From Arcicella rigui (lineage in GTDB: Bacteria > Bacteroidota > Bacteroidia > Cytophagales > Spirosomataceae): a stretch of DNA of 64,000 nt. The notes below the pieces were generated by a model. The model was not told the DNA's origin, did no database searches, and saw nothing but the letters and a program-made list of their open reading frames with translations. Each line of letters starts with the position of its first letter. Positions within the stretch are counted from its first letter, which is position 1. The translations under genes were made by a program, and so were the position numbers. The stretch is taken from assembly GCF_034929435.1 (NCBI RefSeq), contig NZ_JAYFUM010000022.1, positions 62,001 through 126,000 on the forward strand. Direction: 5' to 3'. Shown here in pieces: positions 17,288 through 25,145 of this stretch.

Positions 17288-17979
17288 ACGGCAACAGCTT
17301 TGTCAGCATACATTCTTGAATATTTAAAGTCATCAAAGTCTGAATAAAAAGTCGTGTTAGGATAATCTTCTTTTTCTTTTTTATTTGTCCAAGTTAAATG
17401 AACTAATGCAAATTGCTTTTCAAATTTGGGTTTCCTAATTTCAAACAAAACATCGTCATTTCTTTGGTCGTGGCAAAAAGCAGAAAATTCACTGTCAAAC
17501 AAAATGTGTTTCTCAGGTTTTCTGATAATGTTAAGGAATGATTTCTCATTTATGCCTAATTCCTTTTTTAGTTCGTCTTCAAATGCAATTTTCTGTTCTA
17601 TCTGTAATTCGTTCCAAGGTTCTTCAACAAAAGGTCTTGGAGGGTTAGTTTGTAAAAAGTCTTGAAGAATTTTATTGTCTACTCCTGCTATATCAATACG
17701 TTTAGGTTCGTTAGGTAGTTCTTTAATGTCGCCAATTGTATAGCCACCTTGAGGAAGGAGAAAAACTCCATTTTCTAATTGAACATTTAGTCGCAAAGAA
17801 TACCACTTTTGACAGTCTGGTTTATTTGTTTGCCAAAATTCCCAAACATATTTCTGCATTTTGTCAAAGTATATTTCTGTCGGAGTAAATTCTCCGAAAA
17901 TTTCGCCCATACTTTCGTCACCGACTTGTAAATCTGTCGTCCCAATAAGTTGTCTATGTGAGAATATTTTTGCTTTCAA
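17266..17979 (-). CDS. Hypothetical protein with REP-derived C-terminus
   Basis: 237 residues, family not recognised. It appears soluble, mixed alpha/beta, with many aromatic and acidic residues (EIYFDKMQKYVWEFWQTNKP, FALVHLTWTNKKEKEDYP), the style of small immunity or stress proteins, but no motif supports a function. The last dozen residues (DKAVAVALVSTG) and the stop codon are encoded by a REP palindrome, so the native C-terminus may have been replaced. The gene lies just downstream of an attC-like palindrome and may be a captured cassette gene. Confidence 0.65.
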   Translation of the reverse strand: MKAKIFSHRQLIGTTDLQVGDESMGEIFGEFTPTEIYFDKMQKYVWEFWQTNKPDCQKWYSLRLNVQLENGVFLLPQGGYTIGDIKELPNEPKRIDIAGVDNKILQDFLQTNPPRPFVEEPWNELQIEQKIAFEDELKKELGINEKSFLNIIRKPEKHILFDSEFSAFCHDQRNDDVLFEIRKPKFEKQFALVHLTWTNKKEKEDYPNTTFYSDFDDFKYSRMYADKAVAVALVSTG

Positions 17980-17997
17980 GTTGTCTGTCTTTTAGCC

Positions 17998-18135
17998 TTG
18001 CCCATAACGGTTCGGGACTTTGCGTTCGGGTGGGAAATCGAAGCACAAAAGCTGGTTTTATTACTAAAGTTCAATTGAAAAACTGCAGTTGAATTTTGCA
18101 CTTCCGCCCACCTGACGCAAAACCATTTTTAGCTG
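17998..18135. repeat. Imperfect inverted repeat, attC-like
   Basis: TTTGCGTTCGGGTGGGAA (18019-18036) pairs imperfectly with TTCCGCCCACCTGACGCAAA (18102-18121), with unpaired bases. The arms enclose an inner repeat (AGTTCAATTG ... CAGTTGAA). Outer ends read CCATAACGG and TTAGCTGCTGG. Length, position directly after a gene on the minus strand, and bulged pairing recall integron attC sites. No integrase gene is in the window, so this remains inference. Confidence 0.45.
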
Positions 18136-18147
18136 CTGGTAATTTTT

Positions 18148-18942
18148 TTAAATTCCAAAGTGTTTAATTATTTGATTAAAACATTCTAAATCCGACTTGT
18201 CAAAACCTTTATCATTTTTTACTGCAAGTCCTACGTGAACGGCTTTATTTCTTTTGCCTTGTAAATCTGTCAAATGAGTTACAGGAATATTAAATTCTTT
18301 ATCAAGTTTTAATAATTTAATATAGGTAATCATTTTTCCCAATCCCAAACTTCTGTCGTCTTCTAATTTTTTTTTGTCAATGTCTTGTTCCAATAACACT
18401 TGATATAAAATTGCTTCCGTTACTGCACCTGCTAATATTATTGCGGTTGCATATCTTTCATTTTTAACATTTAATAGGTAGTCGTTGTAGAATTGATTTA
18501 TTAAGTCTTGAAATATAGAATTTTCTTTTTTAATTATTACTTCTGTTGCTTTTGTTTCTACATAGTTGTGTGAAGGAACTGGAATCAAAATACCCTCAAT
18601 TATTTTTCTTGGTATTCTTAAAAAAACCGTCCCAACTAAATAAGTGCTTAAATATTCTCTAACTTCTTTCAAACTTAAATACCAATGCAAGTAATTAGGT
18701 GTAATGTTTTTACTCTTTGCAAATTCATTTAAAATTAAAGGCGTTGAGAATCCTTTGTTTGGCGTTTCTTTTTCTAAAATTTTCAGTCTTAATTGAGTGT
18801 CACCCGAAGCCATAATTACAAGTGTTCCTTTTGGAATATTTTCGCCTGTTTTTATTTTTTCAATAAGCTTGTCAATTTTAAAAGTTTTATTTCCTTTAAA
18901 TTTTCTGTCTAAAAAGCTATTTAAAATTGGGTCGTTTGTCAT
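18148..18942 (-). CDS. Putative fusion of a type I specificity (TRD-like) half-domain with a HEPN-like domain
   Basis: 264 residues. The N-terminal half (about 25-125) resembles target-recognition domains of type I restriction S subunits: GTLVIMASGDTQLRL, then YLHWYLSLKEVREYL, GTVFLRIPRKIIEGILIPVP. The C-terminal half (about 150-264) is helical with EAILYQVLLEQ and a RNKAVH segment (Arg231-x4-His236), the RX4-6H pattern of HEPN ribonucleases or HEPN-like DUF4145 proteins. No methylase or helicase subunit is nearby, so it is not a standard restriction gene. It may be a stand-alone defence or nucleic-acid-sensing protein (inference). The attC-like repeat follows its stop codon. Confidence 0.6.
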   Translation of the reverse strand: MTNDPILNSFLDRKFKGNKTFKIDKLIEKIKTGENIPKGTLVIMASGDTQLRLKILEKETPNKGFSTPLILNEFAKSKNITPNYLHWYLSLKEVREYLSTYLVGTVFLRIPRKIIEGILIPVPSHNYVETKATEVIIKKENSIFQDLINQFYNDYLLNVKNERYATAIILAGAVTEAILYQVLLEQDIDKKKLEDDRSLGLGKMITYIKLLKLDKEFNIPVTHLTDLQGKRNKAVHVGLAVKNDKGFDKSDLECFNQIIKHFGI

Positions 18943-19164
18943 TTGTAGTCTCTCGGTTTGCTTGTAGTTAACTCGCTAATATGCGAAAGTTTTGTCGTAC
19001 TTTTTGTATTGTTTTGCGTTATTACTACTGCTGGTTGTGCTATTTATATCCTAATGCTGTGTAATTGGAAACGAATAACAAACACTTCTCCTAAAATACG
19101 CCTTTACCTTCTAAGATAAAAACTCAACAATAGCTTTCTTTCTCAGAATTTATTAAACGGTATT
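18943..19164. other. Intergenic region before the minisatellite
   Basis: About 220 bases without a plausible gene. TTTGCGTTATTACTACTGCTGG near 19012-19034 vaguely resembles the end of the attC-like repeat at 18115-18138. Confidence 0.35.
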
Positions 19165-19390
19165 TTCCTTCCTCCAACTTGGAGCAACAAAATGCTACAC
19201 TTAAATTCCTTCCTCCAACTCGGAGCAACAAAATGCTACACTGAAATTCCTTCCTCCAACTTGGAGCGACAAAATGCTACGCTGAAATTTCTTCCTCCAA
19301 TTCGGAGCGACAAAATGCTACGCTGAAATTTCTTCCTCCAATTCGGAGGAAAAAAAAGATAGACTGAATTTCCTTTCTGCCATTTGCAGT
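19165..19390 (+). repeat. 41-bp minisatellite, five copies plus a degenerate sixth
   Basis: The core CCTCCAACTTGGAGC recurs at 19171, 19212, 19253, 19294 and 19335, an exact 41-base period, with AAAATGCTAC in each of the first four units. A decayed sixth unit (CTGCCATTTGCAG) starts near 19377. Most units carry a small palindrome CTCCAA.TTGGAG. No protein-coding use is apparent. Confidence 0.9.
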
Positions 19391-19464
19391 GAAAAAAATA
19401 ACCCTTGTCATTATGGTTACTAACAAGGGCTAAAAAATCTCAAATCATTCAATCACTCATTCGC

Positions 19465-20253
19465 TCAATAACTCAGCCATTTCTTCAAACGGAAAACAAT
19501 GCCTATTATCAAGACTATGATACAAACTTCTGTGTATGGAATAATCGCCATTGAGATAGGGTCTGCTATGTTTTCTCTTTTGATAGTAATGCCAATTAAA
19601 GCCCAAATGACTGCCATCCCATAAAAAATATTATTACGAATTACTACCACAAAAAGGGCAATGACTGTGCCTATGATAATCATGGTAGTAGTCCAATGAA
19701 ATTCAGATATTCCCCAAGCTTGCCATTTGATACTGACTAAAAAAGCGGTGATATTGGCAATGGTTGCAATGGAAATCCAACCCAAATATATCCCGAAAGG
19801 GGCATGGACAAGCCATTTTTCTTGGGTATTGTATTTAGCATTTCCGATACCAACAGCAATACTTGTATGGAGTAGTGTAGCCAATAAACAAAACATTATC
19901 AACACCGATAAACCCATCAATTGCCAATGCCAAGCAAAAAGCCAAGCGATGTTGAGCAAACTGCTTTGAACAAAATAATTGCCTAAACGCAAAACCCAAG
20001 GAAACACTTTTTCGCTTACCGTCTTACTAAAAAGTGCCACTACTTGTATGCCCATAAATACCAATAACCAAGTGTAAATTACGCCCCAAATGGAAAAAGT
20101 AATGCCGGCTGGCACAAATAAGTTGGGATACATATCTGATAATTGTCCCGGCGTATGTCCGTTCAAAGGCAAAGAATTGGCTAAAGTATTCATTACCAAA
20201 ACAGCTATAAAGGCAATTAAATTGATAATAATAAGCAAATTGGGATTTTTCAT
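19465..20253 (-). CDS. TspO/MBR-like tryptophan-rich membrane protein
   Basis: 262 residues from the ATG at 20253. The longer frame to 20349 adds an unlikely polar leader. About eight hydrophobic helices are visible, rich in Trp: FVPAGITFSIWGVIYTWLLV, LLNIAWLFAWHW, LGWISIATIANITAFLV, WTTTMIIIGTVIALFVV. The pattern PAGITFSIWG...NIAW.FAWH is shared with TspO-like and related tryptophan-rich sensory proteins; extra C-terminal helices extend it beyond classical five-helix TspO. Such proteins bind porphyrins or steroids in known cases. It appears monocistronic. Confidence 0.8.
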   Translation of the reverse strand: MKNPNLLIIINLIAFIAVLVMNTLANSLPLNGHTPGQLSDMYPNLFVPAGITFSIWGVIYTWLLVFMGIQVVALFSKTVSEKVFPWVLRLGNYFVQSSLLNIAWLFAWHWQLMGLSVLIMFCLLATLLHTSIAVGIGNAKYNTQEKWLVHAPFGIYLGWISIATIANITAFLVSIKWQAWGISEFHWTTTMIIIGTVIALFVVVIRNNIFYGMAVIWALIGITIKRENIADPISMAIIPYTEVCIIVLIIGIVFRLKKWLSY

Positions 20254-20404
20254 GTCGTGTTGGTTAATGAATTTTCTTATTATTGTAAGATGGGAGAAAA
20301 TAAGTTTGTTTATGTAAACCTGTAAAGTCACAGCTTTGTTTGAACCCAACAGTCATGCCATGAGTATTGATAAAATCACTAATTCACAATTTACTTAATC
20401 ACCA

Positions 20405-22594
20405 TTAATAACAGTCCATCAAAATCTGTCCATGCGATTGGAAGTAGCTTACACTTTTTCCAATTTTTTCCTGACAAATAGTATCCAGTACTTCAACTAC
20501 ATCTTTTTGCATCGCCAGCGAGCCACAAATCATAATGACACCTTTGTTTTGTAACACTTCGGCAAATTGTTCGGTATCTCGTTTTACTAAATCGCCCACA
20601 TATTGTTTCGTTCCTTCTCTGGATAAAGCAATATGCAGTTGTTGTAATTGCTGATTTTCTTGAAATGCTTTGAGTGATGCTTGGTAAATTTCTAAAGAAG
20701 TATGAGTACGGAAACCGCAATAAAGCTGTAAAGGAATCTGCTTTTTATTTTGACTAATCATACCCAGAAAAGGAGCAATGCCCGTTCCGTTACAAATCAT
20801 CATGACAGAACTTGCTTTTTTAGGAAAATGGAAAGCTTTATTCCTTACAATTTTGGCTGAAATCGTTTCTTCCACATTCAAATTGTACAAATAATTTGAG
20901 CCTAAACCATTGGGATGAAGTTTAACACTCAACTGAATTTCTTTGTCAATCAATCCAATCGAATACAATCTTTCTCGGTGGTCGTTGGCTGGATAAATCG
21001 CCAATAAATCCCCAGAAGTAACTTTTACTTTTTCTTGTGGAGTAAGGCGAAGCATAAAAGTATCTTCCGAAAAAGTATCTTTTGTATGGTGAAGCACTTT
21101 TAAAGTACTTAGTTCTTCTGCTTTAGGACTTTCAATTTTCAAAGAAATAGGCAAGTTTGTTTGCTGTGTCCAAGCCTCAGCCCATAAACCAAAGTCGGCT
21201 GGGGATTTGTCGGCAACGGTATGAATGCCGACCAAAGGTTTTGCCCAATTTTGCTGATTCAATAATTGATTTACTTCAAAAGCAAACTGACAAAAATCTG
21301 GATAAGCGTGCGAACCAAAGCCTAAAACTGAAAAACGAATTGGATTTGGTTGTGGATATTTTGTGAGTAATGAAGCAAATTTTTGGGCATTGGTCGGAGC
21401 GTCGCCTAAGCCATAAGTGGCTGTCATTATCAATAAATGTTCGGCTTTGGGATATACTCGGTACTGATTCATTTCAGCTAAAAATGATTTTTCACCGCTT
21501 TGAATCAACTGTTCATGTACCGACGAAGCAAACTGTAAAGTACTTCCGTTTTCAGAACCTACCAAAATAATAAATTTACTTTCTTCGGCACTGTACTTGT
21601 TTTTGATGCCTTTTGCTTTTCGTTTAAAAGTAATCGCAAAGCCAGAATAAATAAAAAACAAAATGTTGCAAGAAGCAATTGCTAAAACAATTGCCCACAG
21701 AAAACCCGTTCTACCCGTATGCAAATCAAGACTAAGATTAGTCAATAACTGAGCCGTCGGATACTGTTTTTCTGCCAAAATTTCACCCGTAATTTGGTTG
21801 ACCGCCAATTCTCTGTCTTTCAATTTGAAAGTATAATAATCTTCTACGTCTTCCGAAAAAGGAAATTCTATACTTTCTACTTCCGACAGTTTGGTGTTTT
21901 TAAAAATGGCAAAATCTTCGGGCTTTTGTGCTGGCGAAGATTTGATGGCATCAAAGTCTATGTCTAAAGATACTTTTTCACTTTTGATAAGCTCAAATCT
22001 TACCAAAGAAAGATACGTTCCCGTCAGAGCAATTATTAATATCGGAATCAGCGACAAGCGTCCTAATACTACGTGATAGTATTGAGCAAAATTTTCTTTG
22101 ACGATTTTGGTAAAAAATCGCTTTACGCCTCTTTGTCTTTGAATGATAAGTATCGTTCCCGAAATGCTAATAAGGAGTAATAAAAAAGCCGTTAAACCAA
22201 TCAGAAAACGCCCCGTTTCGTGGATGAAAAGAGAGCGGTGTAAATCGGTTGTCCACTGAAAAAACTCATTTTTGGGCGAAGGAATGCCCAGTACTTTGCC
22301 ATTAAGCGGATTTACATAAACTGCTTTATTGTTGCCGTCGATATTACTGCCTTTGATGATGACCGATTGATGAGCATCCACACTTAACTCGCTAATGTCA
22401 GGATATTTCTTTCTTAATTGTGGAAGCGTCTGTGATAAAGTAATACTTTTAAAGTCAGCAACTTGATGTGTATTTACTGTATCGACGATAGGTTCAAAAG
22501 CAAGAATTACACCCGTTATTGAAGCCAGAGCAAGGAATAAAAAAGAAGATACAGCCAGTATTAAGTGGCTGTATCTCCAGATTGAAATTGTCAT
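20405..22594 (-). CDS. PepSY-TM / flavodoxin / ferredoxin-NADP reductase fusion
   Basis: 729 residues. The N-terminal ~345 form a PepSY-associated membrane module: TM helix at about 8-33, then FFQWTTDLHRSLFIHETGRFL, further helices near 130-150, 178-197 and 305-325. Next comes a flavodoxin domain (about 350-490: ILVGSENGST, TATYGLGDAPTNA, FGSHAYPDF). The C-terminus (about 500-729) is a sulfite-reductase-type FAD/NADPH domain (RLYSIG, CNGTGIAPFLG, ICGSLAMQKDV). It probably moves electrons from NADPH across the membrane to a flavinylated or iron substrate. The DUF2271 gene is 14 bases upstream; ApbE is at 14294. Confidence 0.9.
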   Translation of the reverse strand: MTISIWRYSHLILAVSSFLFLALASITGVILAFEPIVDTVNTHQVADFKSITLSQTLPQLRKKYPDISELSVDAHQSVIIKGSNIDGNNKAVYVNPLNGKVLGIPSPKNEFFQWTTDLHRSLFIHETGRFLIGLTAFLLLLISISGTILIIQRQRGVKRFFTKIVKENFAQYYHVVLGRLSLIPILIIALTGTYLSLVRFELIKSEKVSLDIDFDAIKSSPAQKPEDFAIFKNTKLSEVESIEFPFSEDVEDYYTFKLKDRELAVNQITGEILAEKQYPTAQLLTNLSLDLHTGRTGFLWAIVLAIASCNILFFIYSGFAITFKRKAKGIKNKYSAEESKFIILVGSENGSTLQFASSVHEQLIQSGEKSFLAEMNQYRVYPKAEHLLIMTATYGLGDAPTNAQKFASLLTKYPQPNPIRFSVLGFGSHAYPDFCQFAFEVNQLLNQQNWAKPLVGIHTVADKSPADFGLWAEAWTQQTNLPISLKIESPKAEELSTLKVLHHTKDTFSEDTFMLRLTPQEKVKVTSGDLLAIYPANDHRERLYSIGLIDKEIQLSVKLHPNGLGSNYLYNLNVEETISAKIVRNKAFHFPKKASSVMMICNGTGIAPFLGMISQNKKQIPLQLYCGFRTHTSLEIYQASLKAFQENQQLQQLHIALSREGTKQYVGDLVKRDTEQFAEVLQNKGVIMICGSLAMQKDVVEVLDTICQEKIGKSVSYFQSHGQILMDCY

Positions 22595-22608
22595 AGATTG
22601 ATACCTGA

Positions 22609-23094
22609 TTAGTTAGCACTAAAACGCACGTAGCGGATATACCCTGTGCCTTCGCTTTTAGCAGAAAGCCCATCCGTAGTCAACGGAATTTCAAGGTCTT
22701 TTACATAATATGGTTTGTCTTCAACCGCACTTTCAAAGCGTAATTTATAGTTTGAATTCAGTTTTGAATTTTCAATTTCAAGTTCTACCACACTTCTATC
22801 GCCACCTGCTGCCGAAGCACCCGTAATAGCACTGATGTTACTTGGTTTTTTCAAGTAAGCTTTATGCCATTCTTTGAGGGTTTTGTACCATTTTTTATCA
22901 GAACCCAACACGTACAAAGTTTTGTCGTAACCACCTTTTGAGTCCACGATAGATACCACGATGTATGCTCCTTCGCCCATGTAATTGGTCATCTGAATCA
23001 TACATTTGTACTTAGTAGTTTGTGCTGAGGAAGTAAAGGATTGAACAAGGCTTAATAGCACAACAAAAAAGCCAATTTTACAGAAATTACGCAT
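22609..23094 (-). CDS. DUF2271 domain protein, exported
   Basis: 161 residues with signal peptide (IGFFVVLLSLVQSFTSSAQT). The mature chain matches DUF2271: KYKCMIQMTNYMGEGAYIVVSIVDSKG, KWYKTLKEWHKAY and DAITGAS-like SAITGASAAGG, ending in a beta-rich half. DUF2271 proteins occur with PepSY reductases and ApbE and are thought to be flavinylated or to take part in extracytoplasmic electron transfer. It sits 14 bases before the PepSY fusion gene, clearly the same operon. Confidence 0.87.
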   Translation of the reverse strand: MRNFCKIGFFVVLLSLVQSFTSSAQTTKYKCMIQMTNYMGEGAYIVVSIVDSKGGYDKTLYVLGSDKKWYKTLKEWHKAYLKKPSNISAITGASAAGGDRSVVELEIENSKLNSNYKLRFESAVEDKPYYVKDLEIPLTTDGLSAKSEGTGYIRYVRFSAN

Positions 23095-23287
23095 GTGTTA
23101 TTGAGTGAATTAGTGAGTTGTGATTGAGTGAATTATAGTGAGTTGTGAGTTAGTGAATTGTGAATAAATGATTTATCATATTAATCAATACAATTTAGAC
23201 ACAGGCTTTATTTACCTTAAAAATTCGATAATTAATATTTTAAATACTAATCACTAACTCACAATTCACAACTTTCTCAATACTAAC
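23095..23287. repeat. Intergenic inverted repeat (GTGAGTTAGTGA type)
   Basis: TTGTGAGTTAGTGA (23143-23156) is perfectly inverted at 23251-23264. Further decayed copies of GAGTGAATTAGTGAGTTGTGA lie at 23100-23160. It separates the ankyrin gene from the DUF2271 gene. Confidence 0.7.
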
Positions 23288-24787
23288 TTATTTTAAAAAG
23301 TTGATAGATATTTTATTTTTAGCTAAAGTTTCGTTTTCGCTTGCTAAATCAAACGCTGTTTCTTTGAAATTTGTTTCAGCTTCTTTTTTCGCTCCGATTG
23401 ATAAAAGGTATTTCAAGATGTTATCGTCTTTTGCAATCATAGCCGCTTTGTGCAATGCCGTAATGCCTTCTGCATTTTTAGCGTTTACGTCGATACCCAA
23501 AGCTTGAACACGTTTCAAGATACCCAAGTCATTTTTCAATACTGCCAAATGGAAAAGTGTATTGCCATTTTTTTGTGGCGTAGCTACCGACAAACCTTTC
23601 TCTTGAAGTACTTTTAATTTTGCATCAAAGTCTTCTGGTTTTGGTCCAAAACCACCTCTTCCTTCGCTACTTGGGTAGGCTTGTACAAGGTATGCCAATA
23701 AGTTTTCGCCATTGGTATTTACCGCTTTCACATCTGCACCTTTATCTAATAAAAACTTCACCACTTCTGGCGAATTACTTTTCACAGCCAAAGCAAGAGG
23801 CGTTTCTCCTTTTTGGTTGGCTTGGTTGATATTCGTAGTTTTAGCCAATAATAATTCTAAAGTAGCTAAATCTCTGTTTGAAGCTGCCGCATAAGCAAAA
23901 ACAGTATTACCTTCTTCGTCGGCTTGGTTTACGTTCACACCTTTAGCCAAGAAATGCTCAATAATATCTTTTTGGTTTGGTTTTCTTACAATAAAGTGCA
24001 AAACATTTTCAGCACTTTTGGTAGTAGCTGTTGGTTTCAAACCCAAACTTTCTAAGTATTCAAAAACCTCAAGCGTAGCACCAGCTCCTCTACGACCGCC
24101 CTGAGCTGCCATCAGTAAAGCGTTTTCTGGTACAGCAACTCCTTTTTGAATTAAAGCTTTCAAGATGTTGATATTTCCACCTCTGGCCGCATAACTGAAA
24201 ATATTATTGCCGTTTTTATCCTTACTCTTAATGTCTAAACCTTTGGAAATAAAGTAGTTTGTAAGTACAAGGTCTTTATCGTTGGCAACTGCCAATAAAA
24301 GAATATTTGCTCCGTCGTTGTTAAGGTCGTTTTTAAGGTTTGCACCAGCTTTTACAAAAAGTTCAATGCCTTGAACATTCAATTGTCCAGCCATCGCAGC
24401 AAAAGCCAATGGCGTCACACCGTTTTCGTCTTTAATATTTGCTTTCGCTCCTTTTTCCACTAAAGCCTCCATAATTTCAAAGTTTCCTCTGTTGGCTGCC
24501 CAGTGCAAGTAAGTTCTTTCTTCGTGTGTACTTCTGTTTACTTCAAGCTTTGGTTGGTTCAATAAGTACTTGATAGTTTCGTTGGGTGCTCCTGAATTGA
24601 TAGCTATCACAACAGCATCCATCGTCATACGATTAAATTCAAATGGATTATTACCTTTTTCTACTTCGGCTTTTACGACTTCAACACTTGGCTGATTTCT
24701 CCAAAAAGATTGTTCTAAAAGTGTATTTTTTTGGGCTTTTACAGCAAAACTACAAATCGTTAAAGCTGCAATGATGAGTTTTTTCAT
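23288..24787 (-). CDS. Exported ankyrin-repeat protein
   Basis: 499 residues with signal peptide (KKLIIAALTICSFAVKAQ). From about residue 75 to the end there are ten or more ankyrin repeats, for example HWAANRGNFEIMEALVEKGA, FSYAARGGNINILKALIQKG, LALAVKSNSPEVVKFLLDKG and FHLAVLKNDLGILKRVQALG. Such repeats bind proteins; the partner is unknown. It is the first gene of a probable operon with DUF2271 and the PepSY reductase, an association seen in Bacteroidota iron/redox operons, which suggests a periplasmic scaffold role (inference). Confidence 0.92.
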   Translation of the reverse strand: MKKLIIAALTICSFAVKAQKNTLLEQSFWRNQPSVEVVKAEVEKGNNPFEFNRMTMDAVVIAINSGAPNETIKYLLNQPKLEVNRSTHEERTYLHWAANRGNFEIMEALVEKGAKANIKDENGVTPLAFAAMAGQLNVQGIELFVKAGANLKNDLNNDGANILLLAVANDKDLVLTNYFISKGLDIKSKDKNGNNIFSYAARGGNINILKALIQKGVAVPENALLMAAQGGRRGAGATLEVFEYLESLGLKPTATTKSAENVLHFIVRKPNQKDIIEHFLAKGVNVNQADEEGNTVFAYAAASNRDLATLELLLAKTTNINQANQKGETPLALAVKSNSPEVVKFLLDKGADVKAVNTNGENLLAYLVQAYPSSEGRGGFGPKPEDFDAKLKVLQEKGLSVATPQKNGNTLFHLAVLKNDLGILKRVQALGIDVNAKNAEGITALHKAAMIAKDDNILKYLLSIGAKKEAETNFKETAFDLASENETLAKNKISINFLK

Positions 24788-25106
24788 AATAAATTGTATT
24801 TGACCCTCTTTTTTAATTGAACTTACATTAAACCATCTATATTAAATAACATCTAATTACAAAACAATGATATTTCTACTTATTTATTGTTTTAATAATT
24901 ATTTTGTTTATTTAGACTAAATAAATTTAAGCAAATTTAAGAAGGATTTTCTAATTAAAAAAATCAAAGAAATAAAATTGAGAGTTGATAGAAGAGATAA
25001 AGGAGATACTGAAAATGCTGGTCTGGTATTGGATTGTTTTAGTTAAGATTAGTTTTGTAGTTTTTCGTTCATTCGGCTACTAATTATCAGTATTTTAATA
25101 TATTTG
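24788..25106. other. Intergenic region between divergent genes
   Basis: About 320 very AT-rich bases that must hold the promoters for the ankyrin operon (leftward) and the ATPase (rightward). No ORF or clear consensus promoter was recognised. Confidence 0.45.
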
Positions 25107-25145
25107 TCCTTGCAAATATAAATTACAATATTATAATTACAAGGA
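25107..25145 (+). promoter_or_regulatory. Possible operator: inverted and direct repeats at the ATPase start
   Basis: TCCTTG (25107-25112) is inverted as CAAGGA (25140-25145), the last base being the A of the ATG. AATTACAA occurs twice (25121 and 25135) between the arms. Position over the start codon suggests self-repression or translational control. Confidence 0.35.

Noticed and set aside
19165..19390. CRISPR array
   Set aside because: The whole 41-base unit repeats with drift; there are no unique spacers and no cas genes.
20254..20349. Extended start of the TspO-like gene
   Set aside because: The leader is polar and not typical; the ATG at 20253 directly precedes the first membrane helix.
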